Shown piece by piece: positions 1 through 8,496 of a DNA stretch of 12,703 nt. This stretch comes from Planctomycetales bacterium. GTDB taxonomy: Bacteria > Planctomycetota > Planctomycetia > Pirellulales > Thermoguttaceae. The position numbers and the translations under genes were made by a program. Below the pieces are notes generated by a model. The model searched no databases. It was not told the origin of the DNA and saw only the letters and a program-made list of their open reading frames with translations. The DNA lies in NCBI GenBank assembly GCA_007127495.1, contig SKZG01000346.1, positions 1-12,703 on the forward strand, written 5' to 3'. Every line of letters starts with the position of its first letter. The first letter of the stretch is position 1.

Positions 1-343
1 CGAATGCGGTTGGAAGCGCTATCTCCCCAAGCCGTAACGCATGCCCAGTCTAGCCAAGACCCCATGGCCTCGTCAAGCCCGCGGCTCCGCTCGTGTGCCC
101 CGCTCGTGCATGGGGGCACTCTTGCAACCCAGTGCGGAGTCACGGAGTGAACGGCGGTGCGCGTAACGGGGGTTGACACCTGCCTCCGTCTATGGAACAG
201 TTGGGGGCGGTGCGCCTTCGGAACCATGCCCCCACAGCAGAGGTACAGAATGGCTGGTGCGGGGTGGGCCTGATCGTAACCTTGCTGAATTGACAGCAGT
301 AGCGAGCCGATGCAATTCGTTTGCGGAAGGTATCCAATCCTCA
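1..343. other. Left-edge non-coding stretch with two hairpins
   Basis: No complete gene is convincing here. A short open frame from base 2 to a TAA at 35-37 has mostly G/C third positions and could be the last 11 codons of a plus-strand gene cut by the window edge, but it is too short to identify. Two inverted repeats are visible. One pairs 95-101 (GTGCCCC) with 113-119 (GGGGCAC). The stronger one pairs 202-208 (TGGGGGC) with 228-234 (GCCCCCA) and can extend inward through GGT/ACC. Neither is followed by a T run, so neither reads as a simple intrinsic terminator. An open frame from a TTG at 173 runs into the downstream glycosyltransferase, but it crosses the second hairpin and lacks family similarity, so I treat it as non-coding. 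Confidence 0.5.
290..316 (+). promoter_or_regulatory. Weak sigma70-like promoter candidate for the GT2 gene
   Basis: A perfect TTGACA at 290-295 is followed after 15 bases by TGCAAT (311-316), which matches four of six positions of the -10 consensus. The spacer is two bases shorter than ideal. Transcription would begin near 323, leaving a short leader that contains GGAAGG (325-330) before the ATG at 344. The position fits, but the sequence match is only moderate. Confidence 0.25.
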
Positions 344-1144
344 ATGCCCGACGTTCAGAAGCACGACGATCCAGGCTGGGAGCATGTTCCGGCCGAAGCC
401 CACGGTGCCCGGCAGATGGGCCTCGCCCCGCTTCCGGCCGATTTGCGGCTTTCGGTGATCGTGCCGGTGTACAATGAGCGGGATACGATCGAGGAGGTGA
501 TTCGCCGCATTCGGTTGCATCCATGCACCGTCCAAATCGTGGTCGTCGACGACGCGAGCACCGACGGAACCGGCGAGTTGCTCGCGCAGTGGACGGCCGA
601 CGGCAAGGCCCCTGATGTGACGGTGATCCGACACGATCGGAACCAAGGCAAGGGCGCCGCAGTGCGCACGGGCTTCCAGCACGTCACGGGCGAAGTCGTG
701 CTCATCCAAGATGCCGACTTGGAGTACAACCCGGCCGAATACCCACGCCTCGTCTGGCCCATTCTCGAAGGCCGGGCCGACGTCGTGTACGGAAGCCGGT
801 TTTCGACTGCCGTTCCGCATCGCGTGCTGTATTTCGGGCATGCCTTGGCAAATCGAGCGCTGACGATGCTGTCGAACCTGACGACCGGCCTGAGCCTGAC
901 CGATATGGAAACCTGCTACAAGGTGTTCCGGCGGGAGGTCGTCGAGGCGATTCGACCGACGCTGAAGGAGCGGGCCTTCGGTATCGAACCCGAGTTGACG
1001 GCCAAGGTGGCGCGACGCGACTATCGCGTGGCCGAGGTCGGTATCAGCTACCGCGGGCGCACGTACGCGGCAGGCAAGAAGATCGGGCTGCGAGACGGCT
1101 TCCGCGCCGTTTGGTGTATACTTCGCTATTGGCGCTACGATTGA
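344..1144 (+). CDS. Family 2 glycosyltransferase (DPM1-like)
   Basis: Predicted 266-residue GT-A fold glycosyltransferase. It probably moves a sugar from a nucleotide sugar to a polyprenyl phosphate or another envelope acceptor at the cytoplasmic membrane. The GT2 hallmarks are in order: the beta strand leading into PVYNERDTIEEV (about 41-52), VVVDDASTDGTGE (66-78), the metal-binding QDADLEY (122-128, with D123 and D125), DMETCYKVFRR (187-197), and a basic segment near 234-255 (ISYRGRTYAAGKKIG). These match the dolichyl/undecaprenyl-phosphate sugar transferase type. There is no C-terminal membrane segment, unlike GtrB-type members. I chose ATG 344 because it has a purine-rich GGAAGG upstream. 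ATG 416, just before the conserved domain, is an alternative. The acceptor and sugar cannot be read from sequence. A palindromic repeat separates it from aat, which has the same direction. Confidence 0.85.
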   Translation: MPDVQKHDDPGWEHVPAEAHGARQMGLAPLPADLRLSVIVPVYNERDTIEEVIRRIRLHPCTVQIVVVDDASTDGTGELLAQWTADGKAPDVTVIRHDRNQGKGAAVRTGFQHVTGEVVLIQDADLEYNPAEYPRLVWPILEGRADVVYGSRFSTAVPHRVLYFGHALANRALTMLSNLTTGLSLTDMETCYKVFRREVVEAIRPTLKERAFGIEPELTAKVARRDYRVAEVGISYRGRTYAAGKKIGLRDGFRAVWCILRYWRYD

Positions 1145-1159
1145 CGGCAACCGTCTGCG

Positions 1160-1260
1160 GGGGACTGTCCCCTTCGGCCGGTAAGGGGACAGGTCCATGT
1201 TTTCGGGCATCGGCTTTCCCTAAAGATAGCGCCTGTTGGCCGAAAAATGGACCAGTCCCC
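1160..1260 (+). repeat. Palindromic intercistronic element, family 2 copy 1
   Basis: Compound inverted repeat between the GT2 and aat genes. The outer arms are 1185-1206 and 1240-1260. They read GGGGACAGGTCCATGTTTTC on the left, and the complement of the right arm begins GGGGACTGGTCCATTTTTC, so they pair over about 20 bp. A second hairpin abuts it on the left: GTCCCCTT (1167-1174) with AAGGGGAC (1183-1190). GGGGAC/GTCCCC at 1160-1172 is itself a near-perfect palindrome. The same GGTCCxAT/TTTTCGG theme and a related interior (AGATAGCGCCTGTT) recur in the element at 6847-6924 on the opposite strand. The shared bases suggest one dispersed repeat family. Confidence 0.7.
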
Positions 1261-1279
1261 GGCCGGCCCGGGAACGGTC

Positions 1280-1285
1280 AGGAAA
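1280..1285 (+). promoter_or_regulatory. Ribosome binding site deciding the aat start
   Basis: AGGAAA lies seven bases before ATG 1293. The longer open frame starts at 1236 inside the right part of the palindromic element and has no such site, so 1293 is preferred. Confidence 0.6.
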
Positions 1286-1292
1286 CCATATC

Positions 1293-2057
1293 ATGCCCAT
1301 CCTTCCGCCATCGCGTTTCTTTCCACCCGCTGAGGAGGCCGGGCCGGAAGGGCTGGTCGGCCTCAGCAGCGACCTTTCGCCTGAAAGGCTTCTCGACGCC
1401 TATCGCCATGGCATCTTCCCGTGGCCGATGGGCAACGTCGATGACCTGGTGCCCTGGTGGTCGCCGGACCCGCGCGCCATCATCCCGCTGGACGCCTTTC
1501 ACGTGCCTCGACGCCTGTGGCGCACGGTGCATAGCGGCCGATTCACGGCAACCGCCGACCGCTGCTTTCCCGAGGTGATTCGCCGTTGCGCGCAAGTGCG
1601 CCGACCCCAAGAAGGCATCTGGCTCACGCCGGGCATGCGCCGCGCCTACGGGCGCCTGCATGAATTGGGCTTCGCACACAGTGTCGAGGTGTGGTGCGAG
1701 GGACAACTGGCCGGCGGTGTCTATGGGGTCGCCCTGGGCGGCATGTTTGCGGGCGAGTCGATGTTCCACGCGGAACGCGACGCCTCGAAGGTGGCGTTGG
1801 TCCATCTTGTATGCCACCTGTGCCGCCGGGGCTATACCCTCTTCGACATCCAGCAGTGGACACCACATACCGGCCAATTCGGCGCGGTTGAAATGGACCG
1901 TCGCCGCTTTCTGCGCCGGCTCGCGACGGCGCTCGAACAACCGGTAAGCTTTGGCGAGGCAACCGTTCTCGAGGAACCGCCCGATCACTCGATCGCGCGT
2001 TGTTGCTCGGCCTTTCGGACAATCTCGCCGGAGGCAAGTCGTTCGCGCCAGCGTTGA
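1293..2057 (+). CDS. aat: Leucyl/phenylalanyl-tRNA-protein transferase
   Basis: Cytoplasmic aminoacyl transferase (EC 2.3.2.6). It adds Leu or Phe from charged tRNA to proteins with N-terminal Arg or Lys and so marks them for ClpS/ClpAP in the bacterial N-degron pathway. The 254 residues carry the family blocks in order: DAYRHGIFPW (35-44), WWSPDPR (55-61), GIWLTPGMRRAY (108-119), HSVEVW (129-134), the glycine-rich GGVYGVALGGMFAGESMFH (141-159), the SK pair at 165-166, and FDIQQWTPHTGQFGA (184-198), which corresponds to the DCQ...H..S.GA block. E. coli Aat has 234 residues. The extra length is mostly a C-terminal tail of about 25-30 residues, and its last 73 bases overlap the end of the opposing gene. 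ClpS and ClpA are not in the window. The start is supported by AGGAAA at 1280-1285. Confidence 0.95.
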   Translation: MPILPPSRFFPPAEEAGPEGLVGLSSDLSPERLLDAYRHGIFPWPMGNVDDLVPWWSPDPRAIIPLDAFHVPRRLWRTVHSGRFTATADRCFPEVIRRCAQVRRPQEGIWLTPGMRRAYGRLHELGFAHSVEVWCEGQLAGGVYGVALGGMFAGESMFHAERDASKVALVHLVCHLCRRGYTLFDIQQWTPHTGQFGAVEMDRRRFLRRLATALEQPVSFGEATVLEEPPDHSIARCCSAFRTISPEASRSRQR

Positions 2058-4258
2058 ACCGGCTGCTGCCGCCTGGCGGCCGGATACTCGGGCCGATAGA
2101 ACAGCCCCAGCCCGGTGATCTCGCGAAGGTTCCAGAAGCTCAACAGGCGGACGGCAAGGCGGTCATGCTCCAGGGCTTCGACGAGTTCGGCGGCCGCGTC
2201 GTTGCGAAGGTCGTCTTCCGAATACCCCCGGAGCATCCGGTAGAGCGGCTCTGCGTCGGCGCCGTATTGCTTCTGGAGCGAGTGGCGCACGGCGGCAGCC
2301 AGCCGCCGATCGCGGGACAGGGCCGCGCGTAGCTCGTCGAGGTACTCGAACCACACCGTCTTGGCATCCTCTTGATCGAGCACGGCGACCATGGGATCGA
2401 AGTAGCCGAGATGGCCGAGACACCGGATTGCCAGCCAGCGCACCTCGCGCTGGCGGTGGGCCGCGGCGACCTCGTGCAACGTCAGGGCCGCGGGGCGGTC
2501 GAGGCGAATCTCATCGGCCAGCACGACGGAGGCGCGCCGGTCAAGAAAACTCGACTGGTCCTCGGCAGCCCAATCGGGCGGCGGCGCCAGGCGGGGTTCA
2601 AGAGGCCCCGAAACGGCCGATCCCAGCGAAATGTGCTCGCCGGCGCCTACCTCGACCGGCCGGCCGCCGTCGGCCTGCCATACGACCCGGCCCCGCCTGG
2701 TCCATAGGTTCGCCAACAGAGGCGCCGTGCCGCTTTCCGGGTCGTCGCCGGGGCGGACGAGTCGATAGACCTCAAGAGCCAGGCCCGACTCGGCTTCGGC
2801 AAACGTCATCGTACCCGACCGCTCGCCAAAGATCATCCGGATTTGCAGTCCGGCCTGCCCGAGGGTGTGCATCGTCAGGCGTCCATAGGCGACCTCCACG
2901 CCGGCCAGGCCTTCGTCATCGGCCGGATGCAGTTTGGCCTCGGCCGCGCCGACAAGTTGCACCGTTGCTCCGGCCGATAGTGCGACCACCGGACGGTACG
3001 TGGGCAGAGCCAGCACGGGCGCGTCCGGCTTGACACCCATTTGCATCGCCACCCGATCCCATTCGCCCGCGGAGGAGTCGAATTGCAGCAGCAACTGGCG
3101 ATCCGACACCAAGCGCCCGACGGGCGGCCCCTCCGGATGCTCAGCGCGAGGAGGTTGCTCGGGGCGAGGAGCCGGCGCCGCGGGATCCAACACACCGGGA
3201 ATCGTACCCTCCGGCATGGGAGCCGGAGGGCGAGGCGTCGCGATGGCCGTCTCGCCGGGGAGCGCCTCCGGGCCGGCATCGTGCTCCGCAACGCCCGGCA
3301 CTTCCGGTATCGGTGGGGGCAACGGCGCCGGTTCCGCCGCGTCGTCGGGCAACGGCGCCGGTTCCGGGGCGTCGTCGGGCAACGGTGCGGGTTCCGCAGT
3401 ATCGTCAGGCAGGGGCGCGGGTTCCGGGGCGTCGTCGGGCGGGGAAAAGTCTAGCGGCGGTGGCTCGACCGGCGCCACGTCGGCGGGCGGCTCGACCGGG
3501 GCCGGTTCGGCTGGAGGTGAAACCTCGGCGGGAGGTTCGGCCGGCTCGACGCCGGGTTCCGTAGCGGGCTCCGGCCTCGCGATTTCCTCCCGCGGCGCCC
3601 GATCCTCCAGTTCGCGTTCCACGGCGGGGGCACGATCGTCAGGCGCGTGCGGTACGCCGGCGACCTCCGGCGCAGCCGGTCGCAAGCCTGCCCGCTCCAG
3701 CCATGGGTCCAAACCGCCGGTGACCGCCAAGGCGGCCAGGATCGCGCAGGCGGCAACCGCCAAGATGGCGCCGGCCCGCAGTTTCCAACGCCTCCGCGGT
3801 GGTTCGCGCAAATAGTCGGGCACGGAAGGCTTCTCGCGCCGCCGAACCTCGGCCACCTCCTTGGCGCCGACGGCCAGTTGGGGCAACTGGTACATACGCT
3901 GGCGAGCGGCCGGCTCGATCTCGACCGGCTCGCCCAGCACCAGAGTGAGAATCTGATGTGCGGCCGCCAGCTCAGCCAACTGCACATCCGATTCCAGGCA
4001 GGCCTTTTCGAAGTCGGCAACCTGGTCGTCGGGAAGTGCGTTGTCGAGATAGTCGGCCACGGTGTTTGGGTCCAACGCCGGAGTGCGGCCCGCTGAGCCG
4101 GGCGCGCCAAGCCGAAGTCGGCGCACCACGTCGCGAATGCGGTGCATCAGGTTGGTGGCGAACTCGCTATCGGCGATCTTTTTACGAATATCCTCGTCGT
4201 CTTCCGGCTCCAGGATTCCGTCCATGTGGGCCAGCATGGTGCGAAGTGTCAGTCGCAT
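1985..4258 (-). CDS. Membrane-anchored proline-rich FecR-like protein, planctomycete type
   Basis: 757 residues, function unknown. Residues 1-155 form a charged cytoplasmic domain. Its blocks DPNTVADYLDN (63-73) and LAELAAAHQILTLVLGEP (94-111) resemble, from memory, a conserved planctomycete family. The ADYLDN...LAAAH layout recalls anti-sigma N-termini but has no zinc-binding CxxC. One hydrophobic segment at about 161-181 is the only clear membrane span. Residues 195-385 are low-complexity and rich in Pro, Glu and Ala, including a tenfold-residue repeat (PLPDD.AEPA) at 274-314, and probably form an extended extracytoplasmic stalk. Residues about 425-550 look like a FecR/LPS-assembly beta domain (GATVQLVG, RRGRVVWQADGG, VGAGEHISLG). 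Residues 585-735 are helical and resemble HEAT-like repeats (HRQREVRWLAIRCLGHLG). The start at 4258 keeps the full conserved N-terminus, though the Shine-Dalgarno is weak (GAGAAAG). A structural or regulatory envelope role is inference. Confidence 0.8.
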   Translation of the reverse strand: MRLTLRTMLAHMDGILEPEDDEDIRKKIADSEFATNLMHRIRDVVRRLRLGAPGSAGRTPALDPNTVADYLDNALPDDQVADFEKACLESDVQLAELAAAHQILTLVLGEPVEIEPAARQRMYQLPQLAVGAKEVAEVRRREKPSVPDYLREPPRRRWKLRAGAILAVAACAILAALAVTGGLDPWLERAGLRPAAPEVAGVPHAPDDRAPAVERELEDRAPREEIARPEPATEPGVEPAEPPAEVSPPAEPAPVEPPADVAPVEPPPLDFSPPDDAPEPAPLPDDTAEPAPLPDDAPEPAPLPDDAAEPAPLPPPIPEVPGVAEHDAGPEALPGETAIATPRPPAPMPEGTIPGVLDPAAPAPRPEQPPRAEHPEGPPVGRLVSDRQLLLQFDSSAGEWDRVAMQMGVKPDAPVLALPTYRPVVALSAGATVQLVGAAEAKLHPADDEGLAGVEVAYGRLTMHTLGQAGLQIRMIFGERSGTMTFAEAESGLALEVYRLVRPGDDPESGTAPLLANLWTRRGRVVWQADGGRPVEVGAGEHISLGSAVSGPLEPRLAPPPDWAAEDQSSFLDRRASVVLADEIRLDRPAALTLHEVAAAHRQREVRWLAIRCLGHLGYFDPMVAVLDQEDAKTVWFEYLDELRAALSRDRRLAAAVRHSLQKQYGADAEPLYRMLRGYSEDDLRNDAAAELVEALEHDRLAVRLLSFWNLREITGLGLFYRPEYPAARRQQPVQRWRERLASGEIVRKAEQQRAIE
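3319..3438 (-). repeat. Four tandem 30-bp in-frame repeats
   Basis: Four consecutive 30-bp units (3319-3348, 3349-3378, 3379-3408, 3409-3438) lie inside the minus-strand gene and encode a decapeptide of the type PLPDD-x-x-EPA. Units 1, 2 and 4 are very similar, and unit 3 has diverged mostly at synonymous or near-synonymous positions. The length is a multiple of three, so copy-number change would lengthen or shorten the stalk without a frameshift. Confidence 0.85.
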
Positions 4259-4375
4259 GGCAAGCTTTCTCGTAATACGGGGTGTTGTGGTCCTCTACTG
4301 GTAATAGTGGCCACGAAGCCGGGATTTCGTACAGCAGTTGGCTACGGTCCGGAGCAGCGTCCCGCAGCCGCTCGG

Positions 4376-4483
4376 AAAAAAAGGGCTCTTCCGTTTCTAA
4401 GTGCAGAAAGCCTTTGTTTCAGGGACGGCACACGGCGTGTGCCTACTACAATGAAGCGGCCTGCACTTAGAAACGGAAGAGCC
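4376..4483 (-). terminator. Possible intrinsic terminator after zwf, formed by the palindromic element
   Basis: On the minus strand, which is transcribed here, the 23-bp arms of the element at 4384-4483 pair perfectly. The 3' arm is followed by C and then seven T residues (complement of 4376-4382). A long stem followed by a U run is the layout of a factor-independent terminator, placed 40 bases after the zwf stop. The weak point is the 54-base interior, far longer than a usual terminator loop, although it folds its own hairpin. On the plus strand the hairpin is followed by A residues, so the polarity fits zwf. Confidence 0.45.
4384..4483 (-). repeat. Palindromic intercistronic element, family 1 copy 1
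   Basis: A 100-bp element with perfect 23-bp terminal inverted repeats (4384-4406 and 4461-4483; the arm begins GGCTCTTCCGTTTCTAAG). The centre holds another palindrome, GGCACACGGCGTGTGCC (4427-4443), with 8-bp arms around one base. A closely related copy lies at 11002-11100 in the opposite chromosomal orientation. Forty-one interior bases are identical between the two after reversing one. It contains no open reading frame of note. It lies between zwf and the 757-residue gene, both on the minus strand, and is assigned the minus strand because that is the transcribed sense matching the other copy. Confidence 0.85.
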
Positions 4484-4522
4484 AGAAAAAGCGAGAACAC
4501 CGATTGCGAGAGCCCAAACCCG

Positions 4523-5977
4523 CTACTTCAGCACCGGGCACACGTCGAACCAATTGTGGTTCTGGCGTTCCATCCATTCGGTGGCATTTGGGGGCCCCCA
4601 TCCACCCGCCTCGTAGAGCGAAAGGGGCGGTCCGTCGCCGTCCTGCCACGCCTGCTGGATCGGGTCGATAATGCCCCAGGCCAGTTCGACTTCATCGGCG
4701 CGGGAGAACAGGCTCGCGTCGCCCTGCATGACGTCCAGCAGCAGCCGCTGGTAGGCCTCGGGCATGGTGCTGCGGAACTTCTCCTTGAACCGGAGGCTCA
4801 GATCCGTCAGGCGCAGTTTCATGCCCTCGTCGGGTACCTTGGTGTGGAAGTGCAGTTGAATTCCCTCGGCCGGTTGCACCTGGAGGACCAGGCGGTTGGC
4901 CTCGTGGCCGCTGTCAGGGCCCAGGTCGAACAGCATGTGCGGGGCGCGGCGGAATTGAATGACCACCTGCGTGGTCTGGCACGACATGGCCTTGCCGCTG
5001 CGCAGGAAGAAGGGCACGCCCTGCCATCGCCAGTTGTCCACGTGCAATTTCACGACGCCGAAGGTGGCCGTCTCGCTTTCCGCGGGCACGCCCGGCTCAT
5101 CGCGGTACTTGCGATACTGGCCGCGGATGGTGTGGCTCGCGACGTCGCCGCGTGCCATGTGCCGCACCGCGCGCAGGACCTTCACCTTCTCGTCGCGAAT
5201 GGCCTCGGCCTCGTACCTTGCGGGCGGGTCCATGGCCGTCAGCGTGAGAAGCTGCAAGAGGTGGTTCTGGAACATATCGCGCAGGATACCTACGTCGTCG
5301 TAATACGCGCCGCGCCGGCCGACGACGGTTTCCTCGGCGGCGGTAATTTGCACGTGCTCGACGTAGTTGCGGTTCCAGATCGGCTCGAAAATGCCGTTGG
5401 CGAACCGTAGCACGAGCACGTTCTGGACGGTTTCTTTGCCCAGGTAATGGTCGATCCGGTACACCTGACTCTCGTCAAACACGGTATGGACATGGGCGTT
5501 GAGCCGGCCGGCGGTTTCCAGGTCCACCCCGAACGGCTTTTCGATAACCACGCGGCGCGCGTGCTGCTTCTCGACCACCATGTCGGCGGCGCCCAGTTGG
5601 GCAATGGCCGGCTCGTAGAACTTCGGCGCCGTGGAAAGGTAGTAGACGCGCGCCGCGCCCCCCTCGCCTTCCCAGGCGGCCAGGTACGACTTCAGCGATT
5701 CGAAATCTTCGCGGCGGCCGATATCGCCCGGATGATATCGAATGGACGGCGCAAACGTATCCCAAACGTCGGGCCGGAAGTCGGCCCCGACAAACCGAAC
5801 GGTCGATTGCCTCAATTGCTCGCGCCAAGCATCGTCGCTGAACGGCGTCCGGGAGAAGCCGACAATGCGCGTGGCCTCGGGCAACCGCCCCTTGCGATAC
5901 AATTCGTAGAGTGCGGGAATCAGCTTGCGGCTGGTCAAGTCGCCCGAAGCACCGAAAATGACGATCGTTTGGGCCAT
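4523..5977 (-). CDS. zwf: Glucose-6-phosphate 1-dehydrogenase
   Basis: Cytoplasmic enzyme (EC 1.1.1.49) that oxidises glucose 6-phosphate to 6-phosphogluconolactone and makes NADPH, the first step of the oxidative pentose phosphate pathway. The 484 residues match the usual length of about 490. Diagnostic motifs are the nucleotide-binding FGASGDLTSRKLIPALY (8-24), EKPFG (146-150) and the substrate/active-site block RIDHYLGKE (174-182), with the catalytic-site His177 and Lys181. The C-terminal GGWGPP block is also present. I chose ATG 5977 rather than the upstream ATG 6034 because GGAG (complement of 5986-5989) lies eight bases before it and because the Rossmann strand begins directly there. 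It follows the SDR gene by 72 bp and is probably co-transcribed with it and gnd. A hairpin with a T run lies just downstream. Confidence 0.96.
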   Translation of the reverse strand: MAQTIVIFGASGDLTSRKLIPALYELYRKGRLPEATRIVGFSRTPFSDDAWREQLRQSTVRFVGADFRPDVWDTFAPSIRYHPGDIGRREDFESLKSYLAAWEGEGGAARVYYLSTAPKFYEPAIAQLGAADMVVEKQHARRVVIEKPFGVDLETAGRLNAHVHTVFDESQVYRIDHYLGKETVQNVLVLRFANGIFEPIWNRNYVEHVQITAAEETVVGRRGAYYDDVGILRDMFQNHLLQLLTLTAMDPPARYEAEAIRDEKVKVLRAVRHMARGDVASHTIRGQYRKYRDEPGVPAESETATFGVVKLHVDNWRWQGVPFFLRSGKAMSCQTTQVVIQFRRAPHMLFDLGPDSGHEANRLVLQVQPAEGIQLHFHTKVPDEGMKLRLTDLSLRFKEKFRSTMPEAYQRLLLDVMQGDASLFSRADEVELAWGIIDPIQQAWQDGDGPPLSLYEAGGWGPPNATEWMERQNHNWFDVCPVLK

Positions 5978-6049
5978 GGCCGTTGCTCCAACGCGTTGCC
6001 GTTTTCCGCCGGCGGAAGGCCGAGCGTTTTGCACTCGCGGCGGGACTCC

Positions 6050-6832
6050 CTAGAACCACGCAGCGGTGAACCCGCCATCGACGTTCACATGCGTACCCGT
6101 GATGAACCCGGCGCCCTTCTCCGAAACCAGCAACAGCAGGGCCCCGACCAATTCGTCCGGCTCGCCGAAGCGGCGCATCGAGGTGCCGTGCATGATACGG
6201 TCGATCCGCTCCGGGTCGAGCAGCTTACGGTTCTGCTCGGCCGGGAAGAAGCCGGGGCAAATGGCGTTCACCCGCACGTGCTTCACGGCCAGCTCATCGG
6301 CCACGTTGCGCGTCAGGTTCAGCACTGCGGCCTTCGAGGCGGAATAGGCGAACACGCGCGAAAGCGGCAGGTGCGAGGTGACGCTGCCGATGTTGACGAT
6401 GGCGCCGCCGCCGGCCTCGACCATGTGCGCGCCGAACACCTGGCACGCCTCGAACACGGCCTTCAGGTTGATGGCCATGACGCGGTCCCACTGTTCCACC
6501 GAATGTTCGAGGAACGGGCTGCCGTGGTTCACGCCGGCGCAGTTGACGAGAATATCGACCCGGCCGGAAATCTTCCGAGCCTCGGCCAGCAGGTTCTCGA
6601 GCGACTCGCGCCGCGTGACGTCGATGATGCAGGCGCGCGCCTTGCCGCCGGCGGCCTCGACCTCGGCCACGCGGTCGGCGCACATCTGGTCGACCAGGTC
6701 GGCCACGACCACGTGGGCGCCGGCGCCGGCCAGCCCGCGCACCAACGCGCCGCCCAGCACGCCGCCGCCGCCAATGACGACGGCCGTCTTGCCGCCGAGC
6801 CCGAACATCTTTTGCAGGTATTCTGCGGACAT
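6050..6832 (-). CDS. Short-chain dehydrogenase/reductase (SDR), sugar-acid type possible
   Basis: 260-residue classical SDR oxidoreductase, cytoplasmic and NAD(P)-dependent. Visible motifs are the dinucleotide-binding GGGGVLGG (21-28, in place of TGxxxGIG), D71, the NCAG variant of NNAG (97-100), N122, catalytic S150, and YSASK with Y163 and K167, followed by the ICPGFF loop (191-196) and the C-terminal NVDGGF (250-255). The glycine-rich motif recalls SDR enzymes annotated as D-mannonate oxidoreductase or gluconate 5-dehydrogenase, but family alone does not fix the substrate. Its place between gnd and zwf suggests a gluconate-like or sugar-acid substrate. The start at 6832 has a strong Shine-Dalgarno. 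A much longer open frame upstream is only the gnd gene read in another frame. Confidence 0.9.
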   Translation of the reverse strand: MSAEYLQKMFGLGGKTAVVIGGGGVLGGALVRGLAGAGAHVVVADLVDQMCADRVAEVEAAGGKARACIIDVTRRESLENLLAEARKISGRVDILVNCAGVNHGSPFLEHSVEQWDRVMAINLKAVFEACQVFGAHMVEAGGGAIVNIGSVTSHLPLSRVFAYSASKAAVLNLTRNVADELAVKHVRVNAICPGFFPAEQNRKLLDPERIDRIMHGTSMRRFGEPDELVGALLLLVSEKGAGFITGTHVNVDGGFTAAWF

Positions 6833-6837
6833 CGATC

Positions 6838-6845
6838 TCTCCTTA
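6838..6845 (-). promoter_or_regulatory. Strong ribosome binding site for the SDR gene
   Basis: On the minus strand TAAGGAGA precedes ATG 6832 by five bases. It is immediately followed upstream by the palindromic element at 6847-6924, so folding of that element could affect how exposed the site is. Confidence 0.75.
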
Positions 6846-6846
6846 T

Positions 6847-6924
6847 GGGGCTGTCCCGATTTTCGCGGCGGAAACAGCGTATCTCCTGACAGCGGATCCA
6901 TCGCCGCGAAAATGGGACCGTGCC
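6847..6924 (-). repeat. Palindromic intercistronic element, family 2 copy 2
   Basis: This element fills most of the 104-bp gap between the gnd stop and the SDR start. The arms around 6847-6870 (GGGGCTGTCCCGATTTTCGC...) and 6902-6924 (CGCCGCGAAAATGGGACC...) pair over about 17 bp with one bulged base. The interior on the minus strand contains GGAGATACGCTGTTTCCG, which resembles AGATAGCGCCTGTTGG in the element at 1160-1260. An intercistronic hairpin of this kind could stabilise upstream gnd mRNA or modulate downstream translation; that role is inference. Confidence 0.75.
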
Positions 6925-6936
6925 TTTCGCGCGGCT

Positions 6937-8376
<1,440 letters not shown>

Positions 8377-8445
8377 CGCAGTCCTACTCCTTTTCAGCTC
8401 TTCATTGTGAAGTTTGTTAATTTGCTTCGGGGGTAATCAAACGCC

Positions 8446-8467
8446 CCGCTCGCCATTAGGCGAGCGG
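8446..8467. repeat. Perfect 9-bp hairpin with ATTA loop
   Basis: CCGCTCGCC (8446-8454) pairs with GGCGAGCGG (8459-8467) around the four-base loop ATTA. There is no T run on either side, so terminator function is not supported. Confidence 0.7.
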
Positions 8468-8496
8468 CAGAAACAATCTTACCGACGACCTTGTGG

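Noticed and set aside
173..343. N-terminal extension of the GT2 protein from TTG 173
   Set aside because: It crosses a hairpin at 202-234, has no GT2 similarity, and TTG is a poor start. The TTGACA at 173-178 was also considered as a -35 box, but the best -10 (TATGGA, 191-196) is only 12 bases away.
3319..3438. CRISPR-like array of 30-bp repeats
   Set aside because: The repeats are directly tandem with no spacers and are in frame inside a coding region, so they are a protein repeat.
4384..4483. Complete insertion sequence or transposon
   Set aside because: The element is about 100 bp and encodes no transposase, and no clear target-site duplication was found at its edges. A small non-autonomous repeat is the most that can be claimed.
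4142..5410. 422-residue plus-strand open frame opposite zwf and the palindromic element
   Set aside because: It runs through the repeat element and antisense to zwf and the 757-residue gene. No recognisable domain is seen.
5447..6889. 480-residue plus-strand open frame opposite zwf and the SDR gene
   Set aside because: It is antisense to two strongly recognised genes, spans their gap, and its product is His/Gly/Ala/Arg-rich without family motifs. Long antisense frames are expected in GC-rich DNA.
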